From Margaritifera margaritifera (taxonomy: Eukaryota > Mollusca > Bivalvia > Unionida > Margaritiferidae), in assembly GCA_029931535.1 (NCBI GenBank), contig JAQPZY010001626.1, positions 5,720,501-5,784,500 on the forward strand: a stretch of 64,000 nucleotides of DNA, read 5' to 3'. Below the pieces are notes generated by a model, which worked only from the letters and a program-made list of their open reading frames with translations, searched no databases and was not told the origin of the DNA. Shown piece after piece: positions 10,647 to 22,730 of the stretch; within the stretch, counting starts at the first letter, position 1, and each line of letters begins with the position of its first letter. The position numbers and the translations under genes were made by a program.

Positions 10647-13600
10647 TAGGTGGTGCTCAGCCAAGAAAGTTGATCAAGCTTATGATAACCTCAGACAGCT
10701 CGTATTAATTGAAGAGTTCAAGAGGTGCATCCATAGTGATGTTAAAACCTATCTTGACGTGCGGAATGTGGAAAGTTTGGAAAATGCTGCTCGTATGGCT
10801 GATGATTATTCCTTGACTCACAAAATTTCATTTGACAATAAGTCGTCCTCTCAGCAGTTTTCTGGTAAAAAACCATTTCAATCTCATTCGAGTACTTCCA
10901 AATTTCACAACAGCACAACTGTTAGGAATCAAACATCTGATAAGACTGATCAGAAATCCTTATCTCTTCCTACGTGCACTTATTGTAAAACGAAAGGGCA
11001 CGTTATTTCTGATTGCTTCAAGTTGAAAAATAAGCAACAGAGAAAAGACAGAGCTTTTCCAAATGCTCTTATTTCTACGAGGTCAAGGTCACGGTCTTGT
11101 ATTGAAAGCAATACATTTGTTGGGTCAAACAAACCCCAGTCTGATTCTATTTTGGAGGCTTATGAACCATTCATGTCAGAAGGTTCTATATCACTTATTG
11201 GTGATTCTGCCAAGCCTATCCCAATTAAAATATTAAGGGACACTGGAGCTTCTCAGAGTCTTTTATTATCAGGTACTTTGCCTTTGTCTGAGGAGTCTTC
11301 TTCAAGTGAAAGTGTTCTTGTTCAGGGAGTAGAGTGCGGCTTTGTAAATGTTCCTCTCCATTGTGTAAATTTGGCATCAGACTTAGTTTCTGGACCTGTG
11401 ACTGTTGGGGCAGTGACTTCTTTACCCATAGAGGGTGTTCATTTATTACTAGGCAATGACCTAGCTGGAGATAAGGTTGTGGTTAATCCACTTGTAACTG
11501 ACAAGCCTTGTTTGGATCAGAAAGTTGATCCTGTCGAAACTGAAATCCCTGATTTGTACCCTGCTTGTGCAGTTACTAGAGCTATGGCAAAAAGAGCTCT
11601 TGAGAGTGATGTTGATCTGGATATTATTCCTTTAGCTGACACATGTATTGGTCAGTTTTTTGATGAGGTCACTTTTTCCTCAGGTATTGATCAATCAAAT
11701 GGTATTGATCACAGTGATCCTCTTTTGGCAACTCATTCTCTTTGTCCTAATCCGGGTGACAAACGACAATCCCTTGTCGTTGAACAGGAGCAAGATCCCG
11801 AGATATCTTGTTTGTTTCAGAGGGCTATTAGTGAAACTGAAGCCACACAAGTTCCAGTGTGTTACTTTGTGAAAAATGGGGTCCTTATGAGGAAATGGAG
11901 ACCACCTGATGTACCCGCTGGTGACGAGTGGTCAGTGAGCTATCAAATTGTTGTTCCTAAGTCATATAGACAGGAAATTCTTAATTTAGCCCATGAAACT
12001 CCTTTGGCCGGTCATTTAGGAGTCCGTAAGACTTATCACAAGATCTTGAATCATTTTTATTGGCCAAAACTCAAAAGTGATGTTTCTAAATACTGCAGAT
12101 CTTGTCACACTTGTCAAATGGTAGGAAACCCCAATCAGAAGATACCTAAGGCTCATCTGCAACCTATTCCTGCATTTGATGAACCATTTAGTAGAATAAT
12201 AGTAGACTGTGTTGGTCCTTTACCTAAAACCAAGTCAGGCAACCAATACTTGTTGACCATCATGTGTACATCTACAAGATTTCCAGAAGCAATTCCTCTG
12301 AGAAATATAAAAACTAAAACTATTGTGAAAGCTTTGGTGAAGTTTTTTACACTTGTTGGCCTTCCCAAATCTCTCCAGTCAGATCAAGGGTCAAATTTTA
12401 TGTCTGGAATTTTCCAACAAGTTATGCATGAATTAGGCATCCAACAGTTTAAATCTTCTGCCTATCACCCTGAAAGTCAAGGTGCTTTGGAAAGATTTCA
12501 TCAAACTTTGAAGAATATGATTCGATCATATTGCTTTGATACAGAAAAGGATTGGGATGAGGGTGTTCATTTGTTGTTGTTTGCTGTTAGGGAATCAGTT
12601 CAAGAGTCGTTGGGTTTTAGTCCTTTTGAACTAGTTTTTGGTCATACTGTCCGTGGACCATTGAAATTATTGAAAGAGAAACTTCTTTCAAATGAAGATT
12701 CAAAGATTAATCTTCTTGATTATGTTTCTGATTTCAAATACAAGTTGTCAAAGGCCTGTGAAGTAGCAAGAACTAATCTTCATAATACCCAGTCAAAAAT
12801 GAAATTAAGGTATGACAGAAATTCACAGGAAAGGAGTTTTAAACCTGGTGACAAAGTTCTGGCTCTCTTTCCCATACCTCAGAATCCTCTTCAGGCTAAA
12901 TTTTATGGTCCTTATACTATTGAAAAGAAAGTAAATGACTTAAATTATATCATTAACACTCCTGGCAGACGGAAACAGAAACAACTGTGTCACATAAATA
13001 TGTTAAAGGAATATTTTGACAGAGATAGCTCAGCTAATTATTCAGTTAATTTAGTTGTACCTGTCCCACACAGTGAAGATATCAACGATGGAATACGATC
13101 AGACTATAATGACTCTGGTATAACCAATCTTCGGAATTCAGAAATATTGAACAACCTAGACCAGAAACTTTCACATCTACAACAACAGGAAAGAAATGAA
13201 CTAAAACAGCTATTACATGACTATGAGCACTTGTTTCCTGATGTTCCAACACGAACAAGTAAAATTTATCATGACGTTGACATTGTAGATTCTGCGCCTG
13301 TGAAACAGCATCCTTATAGGATGAATCCTCTCAAACAGAACTATCTGAAGAAAGAAATTCAGTATCTACTGGAGAATGATTTCATAGAACCAAGTAAAAG
13401 TAACTGGAGTTCACCATGTATTCTTGTTCCCAAGCCAGATAATACATTCCGTATGTGTACTGACTATAGAAAAGTCAACAGTGTCACCAAAACTGATTCA
13501 TTTCCAATCCCAAGAATGGACGATTGCATTGATAAAATTGGAAATGCGGAATATGTCACCAAGTTTGACCTTTTAAAAGGATTCTGGCAAATTCCACTGA

Positions 13601-14550
13601 CGGAAAGGGCAAAAGAAATTTCAGCATTTGTAACTCCAGATGGACTTTATCAATATAAAGTTATGCCGTTTGGAATGAAAAATTCGCCTGCAACGTTTCA
13701 ACGTCTGATGAACATGATAACATTTGGTCTTGATAATTGTGACGCTTATATCGATGACGTCATTATCTACAACAACACCTGGGAAGATCATTTGGAAACC
13801 ATTCGAAAATTCTTTGATCGACTCAGCGATGCGAATCTGACAATTAATTTGAGCAAAAGTGAGTTTTGCCATGCTTGTGTCACATTTTTAGGACATATTG
13901 TGGGACAAGGTCAAGTTGAACCTATAGAAGCTAAGGTCAAAGCTATCTCTGAATTTCAAGTTCCAATTTGTAAAAAGCAACTGATGCGATTTCTAGGTAT
14001 GGCTGGATATTATCGGAAATTTTGTTCCAATTTTTCCAAAATTGCTGAACCTTTGACAAGTTTATTGAGTAAGAAAACCAAATTTCATTGGTCTGACAAG
14101 TGTCAGGAATCTTTTGACAAGTTAAAGGCCATGCTTAAGAATGCGCCAGTTCTTTCTGCACCAAATTTTAGCCAATCATTTAAATTATCTGTTGATGCAA
14201 GTGATGTAGGGGTTGGTGGAGTATTGATTCAGGAAGACAAAAGTGGTGTGGATCACCCTGTGTGTTATTTTTCTAAAAAACTAAACAAGCACCAGAAAAA
14301 TTATTCCACAATTGAGAAGGAATGTTTGGCTTTGATATTAGCTTTACAGCATTTTGAAGTGTATGTTACCTCAGCTCTTTCTCCAATTATTGTGTACAGT
14401 GATCACAATCCCCTTACTTTCATCAACAAAATGAAAGATAAAAATCGGAGATTGTTGAGATGGAGTTTGATATTGCAGGAATATAACATTGACATTAGAC
14501 ACATCAGGGGAAAAGACAATGTGATTGCAGATGCACTCTCACGTGCCTAG
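10640..14550 (+). CDS. pol: Gag C-terminus and Pol: zinc knuckle, protease, integrase, RT, RNase H
   Basis: The frame is open from 10543 (residue numbers counted from there) but follows gag from about 10640. Domains in order are: CCHC zinc knuckle (CTYCKTKGHVISDC, residue ~144); aspartic protease with DTGA (Asp 233); integrase zinc finger (H...H...CRSCHTC, ~residues 490-530); integrase core with Asp 555, Asp 614 and Glu 650 (D,D-35-E); reverse transcriptase with FDLLKGFWQIPL and YIDD (1069-1072); and RNase H (Asp 1218, then IEKEC and YSDHNPL), ending near VIADALSRA. All catalytic residues I looked for are present. Integrase before RT is the Gmr1 order. Pol would copy the RNA and insert the DNA. 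Except for the upstream frameshift this copy looks coding-competent. Confidence 0.93.
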
Positions 14551-14680
14551 AAATGTAATATTGCTTGATGTAATTAAGTCCAGTATCATAAAACATGTTC
14601 TTATGTAATTTTGGTTATTATAGTATTAGATGTATATTCAAAAGAAAGCTTTATTATATAAATCTTTCTTTTTCTTTATG

Positions 14681-14688
14681 AGGGGAGG
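14681..14688 (+). other. polypurine tract
   Basis: AGGGGAGG lies immediately before the 3' LTR, the usual site of plus-strand DNA priming. The same purine run precedes the 3' LTR of copy 2. Confidence 0.8.
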
Positions 14689-15439
14689 TGTTATGTATGA
14701 TGTTTATATAATATTATAAATATTTTAGGAAATTATAAATGTTTCTTCACTTTAATATTTGCTTAAATCTTAATGTTTATCAGGAAAAACATGTTTAACT
14801 AGTGTCCTTGAATTAGGTTGTTTTGATCAATATGTTTTCTCAATTTGAAGGTCAAGGTTGAATTTTGTTTACAAGTAAAATTGCATTAAGATGACACATG
14901 TTCTAGAACATTCTGTCATGTGACCAATCTTTATATATACCATGTTTGGTGGACATTTATTCAGTTTCGACATTACCATCAGTCTTGTAAAGAGCTATTA
15001 CAGTTGTGAAAATTCATTCCAAATTCTAAGAGAGGAATTATTTTAAATATTCATTGGATTATAACAGTGCTCACAAACTTTTGGATTTTGATTTTTAATT
15101 GATGATTTTGGAATTTATGTGAACTTATTCAGAGATTTTGGAATACTTCATTTTGACATCAGCACATCAAGATTACTAGTACATCAGGACTTTGGAGACC
15201 ATTAGCACATCATAACATTCAAGGACACAGCCGTGAATTCGGAACATTCTATATTTAGGACTTGTGATTAGAACAATCATTCTTATTGGATTATTAGGAT
15301 TTAAAAACACATTACTGTAAGTGACTTTTTGATTTTTCATTTTAATTATCTAGTAATAAATTGCTTGTTGATTTTTTACTTGATTTGTTGGTTTCACTTT
15401 CTTTCTGTTACATTTTTCTTAGACCATAGAGTCGTAACA
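14689..15439 (+). repeat. 3' LTR of Gmr1-like copy 1
   Basis: This is 751 bp, the same length as the 5' LTR, with about five differences. It carries the same heat-shock-like array and TATA box and is followed by the target duplicate GCTT. Confidence 0.95.
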
Positions 15440-15734
15440 GCTTATATGGATTATTAACGTCGTATAATTTTAAATCACACTGAATTATATTGTAATAGGT
15501 AGGCACTCTAATAGAGTAGATTAGTAGCCTTTCAATAATTCTTTTTGTTGTTTAGTTTATCATGGAAAGTATATAAGTTTTATGCTTTAAAGATCCACAA
15601 AATGTATTTGTTTCGGTAGATGTATATATAGATATCTGACGGTTAAATATTAGTAATTAGAGTTGTAGTTTATTATATATACTGTGTAATTATTACTCGG
15701 AGTTATTACAATGTTAGAGGTGTGCTTGTGACAT

Positions 15735-16320
15735 TCAATATCTATGCTTTATTCGTTGTCGCCATTAGCAGTGGTATTGCTGTTTCGATAAAATATTAAA
15801 AGTTATACATCTGTTCATATGGGTAAATGTCTTTCCTCAAATATTTAGATTTCATGTCTCTAAAATATTTCCATGTTTCTGTAAATTTGTATTATTGAAA
15901 TATTTTGTTAGTTGTTTTACTGAGTACCCCAAAAATCTAAATCTATGTATGCACCGGATTGCCCATTTTACTATTATTTCTTTTCCTTCTTTCATTAACC
16001 TATCAGCAATGAAATCCTTGCTGTATGAAATGTATTTCCCTTTGTAGTTTGGTATGAATTTTACCTCTTCCTCTGGATCATGTTTAACCACTATATTGAT
16101 GATTAGATGGCTGTCATAACTAGATAGTCATGATTGAACGATGGCATGTATTTTGTATATTTGTAATTCAAAATGCATTCGTTATGTGCTTGACCTCTGT
16201 ACTTGCATGTTAAGTGATTGTGATTACTCACCTTTTCGCGCGTGCTTCGCCATTGAGATAATATATTAAGCTGTGCGTCAATTTTGCTTTTCACGGGTAC
16301 AATGATACTTTCGAAATCAC
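15735..16320 (-). pseudogene. Polinton-type DNA polymerase B, exonuclease-domain region, decayed
   Basis: Reading the minus strand from about 16312, pieces in two or three frames give DFESIIVPV (exonuclease acidic motif), NHNHLTCKYRGQAHNEC and LNYKYTKYMPSF, KFIPNYKGKYISYSK, CIHRFRFLGYS, and finally LRKDIYPYEQMY near 15830. This series is characteristic of protein-primed family B polymerases carried by Polintons and related linear elements. Both ends are cut off: there is no zinc-rich N-terminus and no palm motifs. It starts within 300 bases of the Gmr1 insertion. It covers a different region of the protein, on the opposite strand, from the fragment at 6780-7830, so the two are not necessarily one element. 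Confidence 0.65.
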
Positions 16321-19300
16321 AATAACTAAGATACTGAACTTGTAATTATTACTGATATTTATTTAATTTTTCAACATAACCCTCTTCAGGCATTATATAT
16401 ATCAAATTATCACTATTGTAACATAGTCATTTGTGTTTTGTTTGTTTTTTCTGCTCTATTGAATTCACTCAAAAAATTTTTGGAAAAGTAGTTTTACTTT
16501 TGTTTGTTTATATGTAATATCCGTATTATAGGTTGATGTATTGGCTGTGTATTATTGATCGGTTAGTGTCGGGAATGTGACACGTCTCTAATGGCGTTCA
16601 CCGAAGGTGAAGCCCTTTTGTGACAAAAACGTCGTGTCAGTGTACCTTCGAAACACTATCATCACAATAAATATAACTTGATATAGCACGCCACTATATT
16701 TGATGAATCTCGATATTCTGCGGTGGACAACGAGTTTTGTTTTGTTTCTTTTCTGAGCAAAAAAATAAATAATAAATAAATAAAATATATGTTATGTTCT
16801 AAACTGTTCCGGGAATTTTTTCATCTACACTAGATTGTGATACACACATTAGAGTGGTCTTGTGAATTTTAATTCTGATTTTCATAATAACACTGAGTCT
16901 TACTGGTCTATACATTTTTTAAGTTTTAGTTTTAATATTTTCCTGTCCTTATACGAGATGCACAAACACAAAGATATGAGTGGTCCTTATTACTCGACTT
17001 GTATCTGAAACGATTGTTTTTACGGGGAAGTAAATATATACCCCCTATACACTTTAAAATATTTGTCAAAGTTTTACCCTTAGAGACTTGTTTGCAGCCT
17101 ATATTTACATGCTCCAGACATCGGAACTATAGCATACTAGAAGGAGAAGGGGGGGGGGTGTTTCATTACATGAATCGCCTTTTCTGTGAATTTGTATATA
17201 CCCCACTGCTTGTAGCAATAGCATCTTTATTTGATCCTGTCAGTCCCGATGGTCCTTGTTAGCAAGATTACACAAAATCACCTCACTGTAAACTAATGAA
17301 AATTTGGCGTGCACAATTGTATGCACTTGTTGATGACCTGATTAGACCTTCAGGCCATTAAAGCAATTTTCACCGTTTTACAGAATTTTGAAACTTTTTG
17401 ACTTTTTTAAAAATAGAAACTTTGTTAGCACGATTGAGTAAAGACCACCTGAGATAGACAAATTAAAGTTGGTAGTCTTGCTTGTGTGCAGATGTAGTAC
17501 TAGACTGAGATAGACAAATGAAAGTTGGTAGTCTTGCTTGTGTGCAGATGTAGTACTAGACTTTCAGGTCAATTCAACTATTGTTTAATAATTTGAACAT
17601 TTGTTTTACTTTGTAAACTTAGACTATTATGACAAAAGTATTGTTAACACAATTCAACATAAAAAAAATCGAGGTTGACAAGTGAAACTCGTTTTGCTTG
17701 TTTTTTGCATATGCGGATTACCAAGTTTTGAATTTTGGGGACTTAAACGTTTTGGTCTATATGACTTTGTTTGTTTTAAGGACAACTACATTTTTAGATG
17801 ACACAGGCGTACATGTTCTCATTTTTGTTAATAAAGGCTGGCATTGGTTTGGCTTTTCAGGATTATTTTGCAGTGCATGCATATCTTGTTTGAAGTAAGA
17901 ATACTCCTTGCCGTATTCAAGTTCTCAAGTTCAATGCATACAAAGCCATTTTGAAAGACCAATGCTTCTTGCTGCATTCAAGTTCTCAAGTTTAAATCTT
18001 TATTCCTGGCATAAATGTGTCTTTGCTATTGAAAAAGAGATATTTTTACTTTCATCTTTTTATGTTCTTACGTAATTTTATGTTTTTGTACATTTCCGAA
18101 ATAACTTTCAAATAACTGGCGAAAATTATTTCGTTTGAATTTTCACTGTATCTGTCATTTTGAGTTTAACGAAATATCACCGAAGTCTACCCTAGGCAGT
18201 TTATATTTACGTTAACAACTTCAACAAATTTAACGTACACTAGTAATTTGTAAACATTTTCTTCTTTGACCTTTTAACACGACAGTCGGTGTTTCTGTAT
18301 GCCTTGATCTGTATGACTCTGTCATTTGCTTTTATCACGTTTGTTATCGATTCAAAACATTTGATATTAATTTCAAATTCAATGGAAGTATCGGTTGCAA
18401 GATGACATTCTGCCAAAATTGGAGTCTATGTTGTAGACATTTAGCATGTGTATAAATTCCGTAACATTTCCATTATTAATTTGTGGCTGTTTGCCGCTAA
18501 TTTCACGCACAAATTTTGCAAGAATTGCAACTAAAATGCAAACAAGGTCCGAGTGGTATCGTTCACATACTGGGTTTTGGCTGCATCAGTAAATAATAAA
18601 TTAGGAAGTCAGTTTCAACCCCGGACGATTCAACTTTCATAATTCCCAGATAAACAAAATATCGCATATGTCCATAAAGAGGTGTCATTTTACCTCAGTA
18701 TCAACATTTGAACCTGTTCTTCAATTGATGCAAGAAAATAACATCTCCAAGGCCTCTATGGGGATGCGGGTTGGGGTAATGGAATTTTCGGAGAAGACAA
18801 ACTTATCGCACCTCAATCGCAGGAAAAAGATAGTTTTGTTATCGTTGATAACCATCCTCTCAAATTTAACGTATTAGTCTATTTTTATTGGAATAGATTT
18901 GAGTCAGCTGTGTGAAAATCTGGTTTACATCTACATGCTGTCAGATCATTATGTTCAATGATATCCTACTGTTTAAGTCAAATAGATCCCCGCCTTATTT
19001 TGGTTATCTATAATGTCACTTAGATATAATCAAATATCTTTTGACCAAAAACTACGCCACCAATATCTGTCAGCTGCTTTGTGATACTATGTCTATAAAA
19101 GCGAGAGGGAACTAGTACTCTGTGCAGAAGACAGATCACGAAAGCATGCAAAAGGTGAGGTGAGCAAAAGAAAAGACATCATTCTTTTCATATATCAAGT
19201 TTAAAAAATATAAGTTTTTACCTGTTCGTTGATTTTTTTTCACAGAAAATAAATCGCGGCGCAGCTACTTCTCATCATTATTAAATATGATCTTACTTTT

Positions 19301-19399
19301 CAAATATGTAGGCCATTTATTCCATCTCGTTTATCAATAATGATCACGAACTAGAGATATTAGCGATGGGTGCATTGCAAAGGGCCGGCTAACTACGAT
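16321..19399. other. no gene recognised
   Basis: This is AT-rich sequence with a TAAA-rich patch near 16760-16785 and one short tandem duplication at 17451-17562. I see no convincing exon, RNA gene or mobile-element protein. Confidence 0.45.
17451..17562. repeat. 56 bp tandem duplication
   Basis: Two adjacent 56 bp copies begin GAGATAGACAAA and end AGTACTAGACT. They differ at one position (AATTAAAG versus AATGAAAG), which indicates a recent duplication. Confidence 0.9.
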
Positions 19400-20620
19400 G
19401 TATTCGAACATGGGTTGCGAAACCAAAGTTTGCAGAAGATTACTCCTCTAAATGATGTAGAATATTTGAATTTGAACTCATTCAAGGTCTCAGCAATATA
19501 GCGATGCATGACTAATGTGGTAAAAATCCAACAATCATTGGCAAAGAAATGATGCAGACAGAATTCAGGCGGGTGGAAAATCCTGAGTTATAACTCCCGG
19601 AATTGATGTGGCTGAATGCTAGAAATAACACTCGCTTAAATTTTTATTAATAAAATGCTCCTTCTAAATTTTGCTAAAATCTAACAATTCCTAGCAGAGT
19701 TATGCTATGGAAAGCAAAGTTAGTAGGACAGGCAATCAGATGCCGTATTTCTTCTAAATGATATTCTGAAATGCTGCCAATCAAACATATTCAAAGTCTA
19801 ATCAATATTAAGTCATATATAGCATATTCATTTGAAATCAAACTTTCCTTGGTAAAGTTATGCTGCCGAAACCAAAGTCTTCAGGAAGGGCAAGGAGGGA
19901 GCATTAATCCTGTAAATGAAGTCGTGGAACACTGCAAATCGAACTCATTCAAAGTCTCGTCAATAAAAAGTAACAAGCCCAATTATGTAGAACAAAGTAC
20001 GTAGAATGGGCATTCAGAAGTCGCATCTCTTGTATGTGATGTTGTGTAACGCTAGAAATCAAACTCATTCAATTTCTTATCAATAAGCTATGCTCTGTTT
20101 ATTGAAATACAAAAATTCCTGGTAGAGTTATGCTACGAAAATCAAAGTTAGGAACATGGACTATCTGGGCCATAACTCTCCCTAACGATGTCGTATACTG
20201 TTGGAAATCGAATTTCTTCACGGTCTGATCAGCATAAAGCCATGTGCCAATTAAATTTGAAATCCAGCAATTCTTGATCAAGTTATGCTGCGGAAACAAA
20301 ACTCACCAGGAAAGGCAATCATGGGGAATAACTCCAGTAAATGAAGTCTTGAGAAACAGAAAACTGAACTCATTCACAGTTTCATGACTATAAAATCACA
20401 TACCAAATTTGACTGAAGTCCAAGAATTCTTGGAAAAAATGGGCTGCGAAAACCAAAGTCATGAGGACGGCAATCAGGGGGCATAACTCTTTTAACTGAT
20501 GACATACACTGAAAATATAACTCTTTCGAGGGCGTAGAAATATAATGTTGCATACTAAATTTTTGGTTCCAATCTGATAATACACATAAAATATCTTCTG
20601 GAAACCAAAGTGTTGCCTCG
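19400..20620. repeat. degenerate ~165-190 bp satellite array
   Basis: About seven diverged units share TTATGCTGCGAAAACCAAAGT, GGCAATCAGGGGGCATAACTC, AATGAAGTC and AAATCAAACTCATTCAAAGTCT. Units of this style are common in bivalve and other molluscan genomes. No coding potential is evident. Confidence 0.65.
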
Positions 20621-20705
20621 CAGACGCTTTACATGGTTACAACAGAGCTCCGTTGACTTTGATGAGCGGGACACTAATTTTCTCTCTATCTGTTTGTGTG
20701 TGTGT

Positions 20706-20708
<3 letters not shown>

Positions 20709-20781
<73 letters not shown>
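20709..20781. repeat. GA microsatellite
   Basis: An uninterrupted GA run of about 36 dinucleotides follows a short GT run. Confidence 0.95.
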
Positions 20782-20785
<4 letters not shown>

Positions 20786-21073
20786 TTGAGGACAGCGCTG
20801 CTCGAATACTTGATTGAATGCTCTGTGGATTGAGTTCGCAAAGTCTCTAATTAGCAATCACAAGACAAAGAAGTGGTTTGTAATTAAATATAAAGTACAT
20901 GTGATCATGAAATTGTCTGAGCAAAAAGTTCAACTAAAATATCACAAATAAAAACAAAATAGTTTTATTGTTTCTTTATTAAATCCCCATTTCAAAAAAT
21001 TTAACTTTTGCATTAGCTGTCAATAGTCTGCATCCTTATAGTTCTAGTCCTCTCGCTTTAATCTGAGCAAAAC

Positions 21074-21116
<43 letters not shown>

Positions 21117-22476
21117 TGGACATTTTGGACCAAAGTCAAATTTTTTGCCAAGAGTTGATGTTGATGATCATGGTCTCTTTTTCTCTTACTAGCTTTCTTG
21201 TCTCATGCCATTTTCACCTTATGACTGAAGAGGGCTTTGGTATGGTTGAAAGTATATACTTTATAAATGCAGCAAAGGTTCCTGTCTATCAAGGTGATTT
21301 AGTAGCAGTAGTAGTCATTAATTCATGGAATATTCTTTACAAAGAAGAACACTGGGGGTAGCGTGTGAATTTTGCATCGTAGCCATATATTTTAGGCCAT
21401 ATATGAGTGCGCAAAAATAAGAACACAGTTTTAGGGTTGTGACAGTAATACACTAGAATATCTCTTGCATTGTATATTTTATTTATTTATGTATTTATTT
21501 ATTTATTTATTTATTTATTGTTTGTTTGTTTGTTTGTTTGTTTTGTTTGTTTGTTGGTTGGTTGGTTGGTTGGTTTTCTCTTGTCCTATTATTTCGCTGG
21601 CAGGAAATAAAATAGACAGACACTTTGCAACTTGTGCCTATCTGTTTCTATGATTGCGTCCATGCAAACTGGAGACCAGACAATGTTTGATATTTGGAAA
21701 AATACTCCGAGATTATTGTTTGAAACAAAATATATTAAGTTCATATCTCGGACCGCTTACAGGCCATAAAAGGGGCGAAAATACATTTAAAAAACAATAT
21801 TTAAGTAATTACCTCCCAATTTGAAACATGCAATAAAAATAATAAAACAATTATTAAAATAAAATTTATTTAACACTCAATTCAGTCTTATCAACAACTC
21901 ATTCGCATCATCTCTGACTGGATGTTAGCTTGTCCAATTTTACACGTTTAACATTTGATTCTTTTTATGGATTTCTGTTGACCTATAAATATAAAAGACA
22001 TATTCGTAAATTAGAAAACAGTATGAAAAGAAGTCAATTAAAACAATATTTTATTTTCTTCGAAATTATTTACATTCACTACCCGATTCATTTTCTTGCA
22101 ACCATGCTAATTGTTAATTAGGTAAAATGACTTGTATGGCTTGCTTTATTATCGTGTAAAATAAATAAAAAATAAATAGTTGTGAAGAAGTTGGGATCTT
22201 TTAAGAACTCAACAACTTTGCAGATGAAATCCTTTACGTTTTGAGTTTTCTATAAATAAAAATAACAACTTTGGGGATGGGAAATACATCTGCTTTGTCA
22301 CAAATTTCATTCAAAGTTTATACGAAACTAAGCGAAATATTATCTATCTCACGCCTTCCTGTTACCAATAGTCCGATAAATCGTTGATGATAAATACAGG
22401 AAGTGTTGATTAAAATTCAAATAAAACGAAGATTTCCAATAATCTGGGAACGGTTCAAATTTACATGCAGAGATGA
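20782..22476. other. no gene; simple repeats
   Basis: Contains an ATT microsatellite (about 21075-21113) and a compound TTTA, TTTG and TTGG tract (about 21477-21575). The rest is AT-rich and gave no supportable feature. Confidence 0.5.
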
Positions 22477-22730
22477 GCTAGCATTGCCAGTTTCAGTGGT
22501 TTTTACCTGTGGAACTGGTAATAATCTACAATATAATTATAATTATTTAACAATTCTGTATCATTTGGGTCAATATGTAATTGAATCTACTTATAGCAGT
22601 GTTAGCATCAGTGGTTTTTACCAGTATGGGAAGGGTGGGAACAGTAATAATCTCAAACATTTATGTTTATAGTATTTTACAATTCTATATCATCTAAATC
22701 TATATTAAAATGAATACCAAACTGACCTCT
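22477..22730. repeat. degenerate tandem copies of the 3' end of the cysteine-rich gene
   Basis: Segments starting near 22481 and 22595 resemble the segment starting at 22731: each has AGCA(G/T)TG then CAGTGGTTTTTAC or CAGTGGTTATTAT. Spacings are about 115 and 136 bases. The match covers the last codons and 3' flank of the gene at 22729, so the gene end appears to have been duplicated twice downstream. Confidence 0.5.

Larger units (their letters stand above)
8913..15439 (+). mobile_element. Gmr1-like Ty3/Gypsy LTR retrotransposon, copy 1, near complete
   Basis: The element has two 751 bp LTRs (8913-9663 and 14689-15439), both starting TGTTATG and ending GTAACA and differing at about five positions by eye. 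It is flanked by the 4-bp direct repeat GCTT (8909-8912 and 15440-15443). Between the LTRs lie a primer-binding region, gag, then protease, integrase, reverse transcriptase and RNase H, and a purine tract. Placing integrase before reverse transcriptase is unusual for Ty3/Gypsy and is known from the Gmr1 lineage. The coding region is broken by a single extra A near 10630. The few LTR differences mean a recent insertion. A near-identical copy lies inverted at 41777-48346. Confidence 0.95.
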
